From: Tritrichomonas foetus
Lineage: Eukaryota > Parabasalia > Tritrichomonadida > Tritrichomonadidae
Assembly: GCA_001839685.1 (NCBI GenBank)
Contig: MLAK01001104.1
Location: 16,142 to 80,141, forward strand
Length of the DNA stretch: 64,000 bases
Direction of reading: 5' to 3'
Under the pieces are notes generated by a model. The model was not told the origin of the DNA. It saw nothing but the letters and a program-made list of their open reading frames with translations, and made no database searches. Made by a program: the position numbers and the translations under genes. Positions 40,472 to 50,226 of this stretch are shown one piece after another; positions within the stretch are counted from its first letter, which is position 1, and each line of letters starts with the position of its first letter.

Positions 40472-42739
40472 ATGTATGGCGTCTACAACAATGCAGGAGC
40501 CGAAATCAAAGAGGTTTTGGGAAAAGAAGGCGTCACACTCAGTGATGTTGTACAGTCAGAATATTTCGGACCAGCATTAAATTCCAATAATTCAGAACTC
40601 CTCGACTTTTTATTTCTGCCCGAAATCGTAACAGAGATGCTCGATTATCTTCTTACGGTAAAATATTTCAATTGTAGCTTATGCAAGAAGTTCCAGTACA
40701 CGTTTATTAATATATTCAATTCTCCAAAAGAATCAATCCGCAATAAAATTCTAAATAGCGACACAGTTACGCAGTATTTTACTAGTTTCCTTCAATCGAG
40801 CGACATAAACATTCCAAAAGTGGCAGGATATTTTTGTCGAATTGTCGAATATCTAATCGCTTGCTCCGCTGGTGAATATTTGAACAGATTGAACAAACTC
40901 CCTCAATTTTTAACAGAAAATATATCAACATTAGGCTACAGAGAACTTTTTAAAGTGATTATCAAAAACCACATTAATTCGATAAAATTCTCCAACGAAA
41001 TGATTCAGAAAATATTAAATTCTGCTACAACAATAAATAAAATGTACTTCACTTTGACAGTATTGAAATCGATTTTATCTCAATTTATTTCAAATCGTGA
41101 TAAAAATTTGATTTATTTCAATTGCTTCACTTCAGAAAATGTCGTTCAGTTGCTATTTGAGATTGCAACAAGAGATAACCAAAATAAGATGCTTGCTTTT
41201 GAAGCACTCGATATTATAAATATGATTCAACATAATTTAATCAGAGATAACCAAAATTCCGATAAAATAAATGAAATAATTCAACAGAATGAATATAAAT
41301 TTAATGATATTATCGATCCAATTGATTGCAGAAATCCAGCTCTCATCAGCATCTATAAAAATCGATGTTTTGATTATATCGATATTTTATTAGATGGAAA
41401 AGTGTCAACTTTTGTGGGTAATACTATCACTACAACCCTTAAAACTATAAATGATGAAGATTTTGCAACAGCCATTCAGAAATATGATCTGAAAAACAAA
41501 CTAATTCATTGCAATTTAACAAATAGCAAAATAAACGGTCATTTAACTCGTTTAATTCAAATTGTCCATGAAAGACATCATGTTATTAATTCATTAAATG
41601 ACAATGATTGGATAAAATTTTACACAGATAAATTTTTACCTCGCCTCCAACTCGCCATGTCGTCCTTCGGAGGAATGTATCCCGAGAAGTGCGACTCAGA
41701 CGAGTCTGGCGAACTTAGTGATGATTTAGCCTTACCATGCGATAATGAGTGTGAATATTCAGGATCAGGATCACCCTCAAATTCAGCTTCAGGATCTGCA
41801 TCAGAATCAGGGTCAGAATCGGGGTCTTGTTCTGAATCAACTGATGATGAGGATAATGAATGCTTTGGAAATATTGATGATGATAAAATTTTAAAGGAGG
41901 AATATTTTCGTAAAACACTACAGCTCCCACCAGCACCAGATCTCCCACCTTCATTCTCCAGTTTTACAACAAATGATGACGAAAACTCCATTTTTAGACT
42001 CAATAATAGCAAGAATGGCATCATCAGCATGAACTACAATGACTCTCCTCTTCCAGAAGCCATTAATTCACCAAACAAATCTACATTAAACAATTCATCT
42101 ACTTCAGATTCTAACTCCGAAGCAAAAGGCACTGGAATTCCAAGCTTTTCACAATCCACATCACTAAACAGACCTCCAACACCTCTTTCAATGACTTCTA
42201 GACATGATCGAAACACTCCAAATCTTCTTCAGCCTAATTTCCCAACGTTCTCAACCACCCCACAAAGTTCCATCCCCTCAATTACTACTCCATCTATTTC
42301 TATCCCATCATCAAATCCACAAACCAAGATAAACAATGACAATCAAGAATCACAAAATGAACCAAGTGAAGAACAAAAGAATGCGAAAAGTGATGGAAAT
42401 GCATTATTAAAAGTCTCTGGAACTTCAAGTTTTACAACAATTCCATTTGCTCCGAACATGGAGCCCCACGTTCAAACAAATGAAAGGCGAATCTCCAGCC
42501 AGAGAAATCCAATCCAAGTCAACAATTTTGACTACATCGCAAATTTGAGGCAGACCAACCAAAACGAGAACAAAAATACAAATGAGTCTGAAATCCCGCC
42601 TTTCCAGGTAGCCCAACCAATGTCCATTCCCATGGACAGGCGACGGTCACGGAAGAGAATGGGAGACTCTGTGACACAGTCTGACCTTTCTTTACTACCA
42701 AAAGTCATTCCTCCACCTGCAACTACAGGGCCTCAGTGA
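40472..42739 (+). CDS. SAPS-domain PP6 regulatory subunit
   Basis: A 755-residue homologue of SAPS/PPP6R proteins, which anchor and direct the PP6/Sit4 phosphatase. The N-terminus matches the family well: EVLGKEGVTLSDVV, then NSELLDFLFLPEIVTEMLDYL. A helical SAPS solenoid runs to about residue 390. It then has a Ser/Gly/acidic stretch (SGSGSPSNSASGSASESGS, about 425-450) and a long, low-complexity Pro/Ser/Asn-rich tail with many SP and TP sites, as in animal PPP6R. The tail ends in RRRSRKRMGDS. The start at 40472 is the first ATG in frame; only a TTG lies upstream. Confidence 0.88.
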   Translation: MYGVYNNAGAEIKEVLGKEGVTLSDVVQSEYFGPALNSNNSELLDFLFLPEIVTEMLDYLLTVKYFNCSLCKKFQYTFINIFNSPKESIRNKILNSDTVTQYFTSFLQSSDINIPKVAGYFCRIVEYLIACSAGEYLNRLNKLPQFLTENISTLGYRELFKVIIKNHINSIKFSNEMIQKILNSATTINKMYFTLTVLKSILSQFISNRDKNLIYFNCFTSENVVQLLFEIATRDNQNKMLAFEALDIINMIQHNLIRDNQNSDKINEIIQQNEYKFNDIIDPIDCRNPALISIYKNRCFDYIDILLDGKVSTFVGNTITTTLKTINDEDFATAIQKYDLKNKLIHCNLTNSKINGHLTRLIQIVHERHHVINSLNDNDWIKFYTDKFLPRLQLAMSSFGGMYPEKCDSDESGELSDDLALPCDNECEYSGSGSPSNSASGSASESGSESGSCSESTDDEDNECFGNIDDDKILKEEYFRKTLQLPPAPDLPPSFSSFTTNDDENSIFRLNNSKNGIISMNYNDSPLPEAINSPNKSTLNNSSTSDSNSEAKGTGIPSFSQSTSLNRPPTPLSMTSRHDRNTPNLLQPNFPTFSTTPQSSIPSITTPSISIPSSNPQTKINNDNQESQNEPSEEQKNAKSDGNALLKVSGTSSFTTIPFAPNMEPHVQTNERRISSQRNPIQVNNFDYIANLRQTNQNENKNTNESEIPPFQVAQPMSIPMDRRRSRKRMGDSVTQSDLSLLPKVIPPPATTGPQ

Positions 42740-43228
42740 CTTGGAATTGTATGACAAATTGTGAAAATCAGTGTTTGTTTGTTGCCTCATATGTGGCAGA
42801 TGTTTTATATATTTCTTAGCTTTGTTTCTTTGTATAAAAATATGTTATATCATAAACTATATTATACTATTACTTTGCTTATATATTATGCTGTTTTATC
42901 TCTGTTTGTGAATCACTTTTTAGTTTTATTTTTCCATAGATACGTGTCCTTTCTCATCATAAGGATAAAAATATACTGTTAAGGATCATCCTCACAAAAT
43001 GGAAATTTGAAATTTTAACATTGTCATCAAACGCAAAAACTTTATTGCTTTTTACTGTATAACATATAGTTCATCGGTTTAAGATGATATCAATCAGAAA
43101 TGTTTTCTGTCGGGAGTGATGAAGTGAGAATCATTTCATGAAATGATACTTTTTCGGAAGTGAACGTTTATTTTTAAATAGAAAAACGATTTTATTTTGA
43201 ATACATTTTAATCGTTACCAGATATTCA
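42740..43228. other. Intergenic region, no feature seen
   Basis: 489 AT-rich nt between two plus-strand genes. A hydrophobic open frame at 42761-42982 looks like translated T-rich DNA and is not called. Confidence 0.5.
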
Positions 43229-45133
43229 ATGAGTTTTACAGCACAATCTGAGTCCAAGCTCGAGAAAATTCGAGAAATACATGCTTCATTTTTATCTAAA
43301 GAGGTAGATAATGCCTCCTTCTTAAAAAGCCTTACGAAAATTAATTACAATACAACAGAATGTGCGCTTGCAATCGTGTCAGCTTTGTCATCAGCTGTTT
43401 TATATTCAAATATTTCAGAATCCATTAATCATTTTTCTCGTGTTTTTTCATCATTATTATCGAATAGTGACGAGGTTGTTAGACGTTCTTGTTTGATGAC
43501 AGTTTCCATTCTTTCACAGAAAAAGCAATTAAATGTATTATTGAAAGAATTCATCAGACTTTTTCCATCTTGGAATGAGCGTGCACAAGAAATGCTACTT
43601 TCTTTTGCTTTTTCATTTTCTTCACCTGCAGTTGAATCATTTAAAGTACTTTTACCACTTGCTGAATCAGTTAAGAATAGCAATGATGAACTTCTTGCTT
43701 CAACAGCTTCAGACTTCATCATTTATATTCAAACTCCTCAAAATGAATCATCAAATGAACCAAAGGCAGTAATGATGCTTCGTTCAAGTGTTGATTTATC
43801 AAAACTTCATGATACGATTCATGCTTATAATAGTTCATATACATTTGATGATCTTCCTGATGATGATGATGATGATGCTCTTTATAATGCTGAGCCGCCT
43901 GCTGGAAAAGCAATCATTCGTAATTCCGTTACATTTAAGAAATCAGCACCAGTTTCAAAACCAAACATGGAGGATGAATTTGAAGAAGAGGATGATGAAG
44001 AAAATGGAGATCCTCCTCCAGGAAAAAGTCTTCTTCGAAATTCAGCTGATCTTAAAAATATCACACTAAATAAATCCAAACAAAATAATTCTTCAAAGTA
44101 TACAAAAACCAATTCCTATGATGATGAATTTGAAGAAGATGAAATCGAAGAAGAAAAATATCAACCTAAAAAGCCAATTAAAAAGCTTAATCAAATTCCA
44201 AAGCCTAAAACTGCACCTCCGAAAACAGTTACACCAAATAGACAACCAAAAGGAAAAGAATCATTTGATGATAATCCTTTTGATGATGATGATTTAATTG
44301 ATGAACCAAAGCAAATAAATCCACCGATATATAAAAGGGCTCCAAAAACAGCAATTCCATCAAGCACTAAAGTTGCAAAAAGTTCTAAAATTAATGATTC
44401 CAATTCACCCACAGCAAATACAAAATCTGCGAGAAATAGTCTTCCTAATAAGCCAGAAAAATCTGAACAAAAGAAAGTTAAACTTCCGCCAGTTTCAGAT
44501 TTGGTTGCTGATTTGAGATCGAAAGATTGGGAGAAACAGCAAAGTTCAATTGAAATGCTATCATCAATTTTATTAAGCGATCCAACTCCACTTGCTGGGT
44601 TATGTAAAGAAATTTGGTTAAATTTACTAGATGTTATTTTATCACCAAGAACAACTCTTGGAAACTTAGCTCTTCAGTTTACTGCTTCATTTTATCAAGA
44701 ATTTTCGGCTCAATTATGCCCACAGACTCAACAAATCATTGGATCTACTTTAAATTTGTGCTGTTCAAGTCATCAGTTTATTGCTGATGGTGCTGCATCT
44801 GTCTTGCTTACAATTGCAGAAAATTCACCGAAAAATCGTGTATTCAAAACTTTTATGACAGGACTTAAGCATAAGAACTCACTTGCAAGAGCTAAAGCAA
44901 TGCAATGCCTAGCAATTGTTATAGAAAATGAAGCTCTTGAGGATAATGAAATTAAGTCAATAATATCCACAGCTGCTCCGCTGTTAAGAGACACTCGAGT
45001 AGAAACAAGAGATGCTGCAAAAAGAGTTCTAAAAGTGTTGTCTAATGATGAAAAGTTCACACAGATCGCCAAATCGACTCTTAAATCAGTTCAAGATTAC
45101 AATGAAATGAAAAGAATGATTGAAACATCATGA
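43229..45133 (+). CDS. TOG/HEAT-repeat protein with repeated linker motif
   Basis: A 634-residue protein. A helical N-terminal domain (about 1-170) is followed by an acidic, disordered linker with three copies of a short motif: KAVMMLRSSVDLSKL (179-193), GKAIIRNSVTFKK (226-238) and GKSLLRNSADLKN (265-277). The last two are preceded by PPA or PPP. The C-terminal domain (about 415-620) starts VADLRSKDWEKQQSSIEML, as in TOG domains that bind tubulin, and continues as HEAT helices. The plan recalls CLASP or TOGARAM-type proteins at microtubule plus ends or axonemes. Assignment is tentative; the repeated motif is seen directly. Confidence 0.75.
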   Translation: MSFTAQSESKLEKIREIHASFLSKEVDNASFLKSLTKINYNTTECALAIVSALSSAVLYSNISESINHFSRVFSSLLSNSDEVVRRSCLMTVSILSQKKQLNVLLKEFIRLFPSWNERAQEMLLSFAFSFSSPAVESFKVLLPLAESVKNSNDELLASTASDFIIYIQTPQNESSNEPKAVMMLRSSVDLSKLHDTIHAYNSSYTFDDLPDDDDDDALYNAEPPAGKAIIRNSVTFKKSAPVSKPNMEDEFEEEDDEENGDPPPGKSLLRNSADLKNITLNKSKQNNSSKYTKTNSYDDEFEEDEIEEEKYQPKKPIKKLNQIPKPKTAPPKTVTPNRQPKGKESFDDNPFDDDDLIDEPKQINPPIYKRAPKTAIPSSTKVAKSSKINDSNSPTANTKSARNSLPNKPEKSEQKKVKLPPVSDLVADLRSKDWEKQQSSIEMLSSILLSDPTPLAGLCKEIWLNLLDVILSPRTTLGNLALQFTASFYQEFSAQLCPQTQQIIGSTLNLCCSSHQFIADGAASVLLTIAENSPKNRVFKTFMTGLKHKNSLARAKAMQCLAIVIENEALEDNEIKSIISTAAPLLRDTRVETRDAAKRVLKVLSNDEKFTQIAKSTLKSVQDYNEMKRMIETS

Positions 45134-45293
45134 CATATTATTTGAAGAAAAGGTTATATTGTTTTGTAAAATTTTCTTTTTTCATATTATTAAATCTCTC
45201 ATTTTCATATTTATGGTTCGAATAGTTGTCATAATTTTCACAATAAACAAAAGAAATGATATGTGAATTATATTTAAAATTTATTTAAATAAT

Positions 45294-47636
45294 TTAAAAA
45301 CCAAGAGTTTTGCAATTCTCAACATCATTACAGAATTTTCTCCAGTCAATCTGATCACTTTGATCAATACGATACTTTCTAACAAGCGCATTTGCTTGAC
45401 TGGATTTCAGAACCAGATCAATAGTTGCCAATCTTTCGAAGAACATTTCAATTGATATGGTTGAACGTGCAATTCCAGCAAATGCCATTCTGATGCTTCT
45501 GTTTCTAGAAGAAAGTCTGTCTTTAATAATCATTTCTGTGTCTAATACTTCTTTTTGAACTTCTGGTGGAACATTACCACCAGAATATTCTGCAACTTCA
45601 GCTTCAGCTGCTTTAACAAATAATGAATAATTAAATGCCTCGAATTTCCTTGTATCTCTAAATGTATTTAGAACAGTTTCAAGTTCATCACGAGCTGTAT
45701 CAAATCCAATATAATTCAAACATTCGCCAACACGACTAGCTGGGATTAATCCTGTCTTTCCACCATCAAGTGATGTGAATGGTCCAGAAAGAGGTAATCC
45801 TGCATTTTGAACAAACATTTTATATCTCTTTAAGAATAAGCGAACAATCATTGGAATATCATGTTGAGGCTTTGTTTGTTCTTCATATTGTTGACGTTGG
45901 AAAAGCTCAGGTGGTGAATCTTGTGGCTTTTGTTCTGGTGTAAGATCAACCAAAGAAAGATCTCTGCAGAATTTAACGTAATCAATTTCACTTGAACCAT
46001 TTAATCTGTAGAAATTGATAATAATTCTTAACTCGGCAGCTGGAAGTGAAATTGGTGGACTCTGTAAAAAGTTTACAAATTGTGCCTGTGTGATAGTTCC
46101 TTCAAAACTCCGATCAAGTCTGACAAGAAGAGGATTTGGTTTAATATTAGCTTTTGCACAAGCCATCATTACTTTCTTATTAGCAGCGTAAACATTAGGT
46201 GGAACTTGGCGTGTTGAAGGTAATTCAGTTTGTGATTCAAGATACTGTGTTTTTTGTGTAATTAAATGTTGTTGGTAATTTTGTTCAATTGGATCAACTT
46301 CACTTGCAAGTGCTTTCCATTCAACTGTTCCTGGTTTATGTCCTGGAAATGCATTTCTAAGCATTGGAACTTCATTTGGACTCAATCTGAATTGAAGGAA
46401 TTGAAATGCTGAGACTAATTGGCTTGGTGTAATGTCACCACTTTGTTCACGATCAAAGCGTGAAGCAATAAGTCCAAAGTGTCTTTTTTGCTCATGTAAA
46501 TATGTACGAATTCGATCTAATATATCATCAACTGTAAAGGTTGTTGTTGGCACTGCTGGTTTTTCTTCAACGGCATCAATGAAATAGTGATAATTTACTG
46601 TTTCTGGTCCATTTCCAGGGAATAGTGAAGCAATTTGAACTAATTCGACATTATTTACATCAAAACGATATTGATGGAATAATCTAACGAATCTTGATTC
46701 AGTGATAACTCCATTGGCGCCTTCATCATCAAACTTTGAAAACATTTCACGAACATTGATTCGATGTGATTTTATATAATCTTTTGCATGATTTAATGCT
46801 TCCATTGGATCAACAGTGCTTAAACGTTCACGTGTGATATTTAGAGTTGTCACTGGTCGAGAAACTTCATATTGATCAATTAAATCAACAAATCTTTCTG
46901 CATCATAAAATCCATTTGGAAGTCGAAATGCAACAATCATTTTCTCAATATCACTTGGACCAATGTTTACTCCAAATGATGAAATAAGTGAAATAAATGA
47001 ACGTGGATTTAATTGACCTGTTCTTTCGGTATCAAACCTGCTCAAAAGTAAACGTGCATCAATATTTTTTGATTTCACAAAACGCGCCAATTGATTGAAT
47101 GTATCTGGAATTTGAACTTGATCTTTTTGTGAGAAACTCATGTCCTTCTGAATTTGATGGTAGTTGATTTGACCATCAACTTCATATTCGTTTACTATTG
47201 TTTTGATTGTTGGCCCAAATCCAAATTCTGTGTAGAAGCATTGTGTTGGAACATTACCGTTATTCACACGATCGTACCTCCTCAATGCGTCATATAATGT
47301 TTGTCGTCTTCTTGTGAGCTCAGCATCGAGTACTCTTAATTCTGTTTCACATGAATGTGGAATTTCGCTTGTTGTCATTTTTAATTCTTGTGATTCTTGA
47401 ACTGCGCGAACGAAATCGGAAATATTGATTGTCCCTTCTTGAGAAAAATCATCGATCAATGTTTGAAACTGAGCAGGTGAAAGTTGGAGTCCCATGCTTG
47501 CAAAACATCTTGGAAAAGAAACGTTTGAAATGCTTCCGCATTTTTTGAAGTCAAATGAATTAAGCTCATCAGTGAGATCGATTCTTCGAGAGAACGTATA
47601 ATCATAGATTCTTTGAAGGAGTTTTGTACTTTGCAT
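45294..47636 (-). CDS. Multi-module pseudo-EF-hand protein, 780 aa
   Basis: Seven EF-hand-like loops recur every 80-115 residues, at about residues 29, 122, 202, 303, 395, 508 and 624, for example RFDTERTGQLNPRSF, RFDREQSGDITPSQL, RLDRSFEGTITQAQF and SLDGGKTGLIPASR. Each keeps the first Asp, central Gly and following hydrophobic residue, but the twelfth-position Glu is lost everywhere I can see, so Ca2+ binding is doubtful. Second hands of each pair show GTINISDF, DGQINYHQI and SSEIDYVKF. The layout resembles EFCAB6-type proteins of the flagellar axoneme. The whole chain is one open frame from the ATG at 47636. Confidence 0.85.
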   Translation of the reverse strand: MQSTKLLQRIYDYTFSRRIDLTDELNSFDFKKCGSISNVSFPRCFASMGLQLSPAQFQTLIDDFSQEGTINISDFVRAVQESQELKMTTSEIPHSCETELRVLDAELTRRRQTLYDALRRYDRVNNGNVPTQCFYTEFGFGPTIKTIVNEYEVDGQINYHQIQKDMSFSQKDQVQIPDTFNQLARFVKSKNIDARLLLSRFDTERTGQLNPRSFISLISSFGVNIGPSDIEKMIVAFRLPNGFYDAERFVDLIDQYEVSRPVTTLNITRERLSTVDPMEALNHAKDYIKSHRINVREMFSKFDDEGANGVITESRFVRLFHQYRFDVNNVELVQIASLFPGNGPETVNYHYFIDAVEEKPAVPTTTFTVDDILDRIRTYLHEQKRHFGLIASRFDREQSGDITPSQLVSAFQFLQFRLSPNEVPMLRNAFPGHKPGTVEWKALASEVDPIEQNYQQHLITQKTQYLESQTELPSTRQVPPNVYAANKKVMMACAKANIKPNPLLVRLDRSFEGTITQAQFVNFLQSPPISLPAAELRIIINFYRLNGSSEIDYVKFCRDLSLVDLTPEQKPQDSPPELFQRQQYEEQTKPQHDIPMIVRLFLKRYKMFVQNAGLPLSGPFTSLDGGKTGLIPASRVGECLNYIGFDTARDELETVLNTFRDTRKFEAFNYSLFVKAAEAEVAEYSGGNVPPEVQKEVLDTEMIIKDRLSSRNRSIRMAFAGIARSTISIEMFFERLATIDLVLKSSQANALVRKYRIDQSDQIDWRKFCNDVENCKTLGF

Positions 47637-47654
47637 TTTGATATTTTAAAGACG

Positions 47655-47663
47655 TTTAAAAAA
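47655..47663 (-). promoter_or_regulatory. T/A-run element upstream of the EF-hand gene
   Basis: TTTAAAAAA on the plus strand (TTTTTTAAA on the coding strand) lies 19-27 nt upstream of the ATG, with a second TTTAAAAT closer in. It resembles the elements ahead of the ACSL, RIIa-like and CAF1 genes. Confidence 0.3.
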
Positions 47664-47865
47664 CCTTTTCTGGGATGATATAAAAAGACGTTAAGTGAAA
47701 ATCACCTTAAATTGACGATAAGACGGCAAAAAAAAACTGAATGAAAATCATTTTTGTCTTCAAGAAATCTATCAAAGATATATTGCTACGCCCAATTCGG
47801 TTTCTTGATCATTAACAGTAATAATAAAACAATAAAAAATAAAAAAAGAATTGGTTAAGGTGATA

Positions 47866-48145
47866 CTACATACGATAGCTCATTTCATTCAATTTTCTGA
47901 TAACCTCATAGAATTGACATTTTATTCTCAAAAAGTTCTTGTGTTTTACAGAAAAAGTTGTATCGTCATTGCATAATTCACCAAAGTTTGGAGAAATGCA
48001 TGCGGTTTCATTGAATCCAATCATTTCTTTATGATAAATGTGATTTTTGAATGACCTCATTGAAGCCTTCTATCAAAAGGTACTGAACCCAATCATTAAT
48101 TGTTTGTCTGAATCGATCAATGTGATTTTGATTATTGTAAATTTC
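47866..48145 (-). pseudogene. Decayed fragment of unknown or BTB-like origin
   Basis: A 64-codon frame from an ATG at 48060 contains FGELCNDDTTFSVKHKNF, loosely like the start of the BTB-type regions found at the N-terminus of trichomonad ankyrin/BspA proteins. Upstream a different frame is coding-like (RFRQTINDWVQYLLIEGFNE), and the two overlap, so a frameshift is likely. It lies between divergent genes and is probably dead. Confidence 0.3.
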
Positions 48146-48302
48146 TAATTTTATTTTCTATATGTGATACTCCCAATAGAGATATACTGTTTACAATGTC
48201 GTATTGAAAAATGAAAAACAATTCGTGAATCTCATTATTTCAACTCTAAACACACTTTAGTCAAAATCATTTAAATTGACCACACTAAGGCCAAATAAAT
48301 AA

Positions 48303-48560
48303 ATGGATGATCAAGATAATAATCAATTAAAACTTGATCCAAGATATGAAAACATCGAATTTAATGACACCTCGCCACACAGAATTGAAATAGCAGACTA
48401 TGATGTTTCAGTTGCGTCAGATCCGTCAAGAATTTTATATACTGCCATTTTTTATAATAAATCAGAGACGGAAATTAAGAATCATATTTTCTATTCCATT
48501 GGAAACAAATATATTTTGCCATATGATTCCTATCAATACGATTATGGCTCGAATATCTGA
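48303..48560 (+). CDS. Hypothetical protein, 85 aa
   Basis: A short open frame with a normal ATG and polar, varied composition (DPRYENIEFNDTSPHRIEIA, FYNKSETEIKNHIFYS). It is acidic overall and ends in tyrosine-rich YQYDYGSNI. No membrane segment or known motif is seen. Its composition suggests real coding, but with 85 residues a relic cannot be excluded. Confidence 0.5.
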   Translation: MDDQDNNQLKLDPRYENIEFNDTSPHRIEIADYDVSVASDPSRILYTAIFYNKSETEIKNHIFYSIGNKYILPYDSYQYDYGSNI

Positions 48561-48852
48561 TTATTATGTCAATTATTAAAAAAATCGATTTTATGTAAAA
48601 TTTCCCTAAATGGTATTTTCCCCATCATATAATCGACGAATTCATGATGAGTTTGTCATTCATCCCGAATTTTAATTATTTTTGAATTTGTTGAATTTAC
48701 CTTGATTCTGTTAAAACAATTTCAAACAAACAAATAAAAATAATTCTGTATATATACATTTTATTTACTATATTTATTTTCATTATTTTTAATACATTTC
48801 ATTTGATGCATCTTCATTTGATGCATTTCATTTCACTTCACTTGTTGCATTT

Positions 48853-49725
48853 TTATTTGATTGCTTCATACTCGCCTCTTTCAGTTATAATCGACTCACC
48901 AGTCTGAACTGAACTCCGCTTGATTTTGTTTCTGACCTTGAAAATGAGGCAGAGGATGAAGAGAAGCATCTGCTGGGCGGCTGCGGCCATTGTCGAGAGC
49001 CATGATGTCCAGTGCTCCTTTTGGCCGAAGCACATGAAGAAAGCATTCAAAAAGCCACCTGGAAACTGAATACCAAGCATCACAAGTGAAAGGGAGCCAT
49101 GATCTCTCAAAATGCATGTCGTGATGAATTGTGGGAAATATTGGAAGATGCAAACAAACATAGCAACAAATCCGCAAACATGTCCAAGGTACTGTACTTG
49201 ACTCGATTGAAAGCCATAGGCGAATCCAAGGCCAAATAAAATAGATATCATAGTGACAAATATGATATCAAGAATAATCGTTAATGAGCATAAAATAAAG
49301 CGAGCTTTTCGTGTTTTCGATGGTTCTTCGGTTTTTCGATGCGCTTTGTCAAAAAAGAGGAGATTCAAATATATGACTGGATGATAAGCAAACCATAAAA
49401 TAAAGGCGTTCATGAACGTAAGATAAGTCGGAATCGCTTTGTAAAAGGGAACTTGGAGAATGGCGATGAAATCTGTCGTATGTAATGATATGATATTGGT
49501 GAGAACGACGAAATGCCCGAAATTTGTCATACAAACAAAAAAGGGATTGAGTCCATAATTCGTACGCTTGCTGATGAGTTTGATGATTTGAGGGATAACA
49601 GATATGAAGATGCCAAAGAAAAGTGCTGCGCCTACAATAATCCAGAGTACTTCTTTAGATGGAAAGCATGATGAGTAGTCGACAAATCCATTGAAAGAAT
49701 ATTCATATCCTTCAGTGAACTTCAT
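48853..49725 (-). CDS. PQ-loop repeat membrane protein
   Basis: A 290-residue protein with about seven transmembrane helices and two PQ-loops: VIPQIIKLISKRTNYGLNP (PQ 45-46) and YFPQFITTCILRDHGSLSL (PQ 198-199), each followed by the usual basic/glycine loop and a serine or asparagine-proline. This is the layout of the cystinosin/PQLC2 family, which exports amino acids such as cystine or cationic amino acids from lysosomes, often coupled to protons. Substrate is not readable. The cytosolic tail carries EYEAIK. The ATG at 49725 precedes a luminal N-terminus with FPSKEV and TM1. Confidence 0.85.
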   Translation of the reverse strand: MKFTEGYEYSFNGFVDYSSCFPSKEVLWIIVGAALFFGIFISVIPQIIKLISKRTNYGLNPFFVCMTNFGHFVVLTNIISLHTTDFIAILQVPFYKAIPTYLTFMNAFILWFAYHPVIYLNLLFFDKAHRKTEEPSKTRKARFILCSLTIILDIIFVTMISILFGLGFAYGFQSSQVQYLGHVCGFVAMFVCIFQYFPQFITTCILRDHGSLSLVMLGIQFPGGFLNAFFMCFGQKEHWTSWLSTMAAAAQQMLLFILCLIFKVRNKIKRSSVQTGESIITERGEYEAIK

Positions 49726-50226
49726 CTTCTCATATTTGACATTTTAGTATTTGAAAGAAATCATTCTGACATTTCCCAACTTCTTTCAAATAAATGGGAA
49801 AGTTGAGTGGAAAATTTCACTTTTTAGAAATTGAATACTAGACGATTACATTTCTGATCAGATGCTTATTGTCATTTCTTTTGAACAGACTGATTCACAT
49901 TGTGCAATTAATTCTTCAATCTAGTATGTGAGAATAGATGTTATTCGTAAATATATGTTAATATTCGATTGATCAGATGATTCGTTCAATTATTGTTACT
50001 TTGATCTATCATATAAATCAAATTCATTCTTATAAATCAAATTCATTCTTATAAATCAAATTCATTCTTATAAATCAAATTCATTCTTATAAGTCTTTTT
50101 TATTGGCTTGTGTTCTATTTCACTTAAACATCAAACCTACTGAAATGAAATAATAAAAGACAGAAATATATATAAATCGAAAAAAGAATGTAGGCAGAAT
50201 TAATTTTAATTGATTCTAAGTCATTT
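49726..50226. other. Intergenic region containing a 19-nt repeat
   Basis: 501 nt between two minus-strand genes. Besides the tandem repeat there is no coding-like frame or RNA gene. Confidence 0.5.
50013..50095. repeat. 19-nt tandem repeat
   Basis: Four almost perfect copies of ATAAATCAAATTCATTCTT plus a partial fifth, in the non-coding DNA past the 3' end of the doublecortin/NTPase gene. Confidence 0.92.

Noticed and set aside
42761..42982. Hydrophobic 73-residue ORF after the SAPS gene
   Set aside because: Phe/Leu/Tyr-dominated translation of T-rich DNA; no coding bias.
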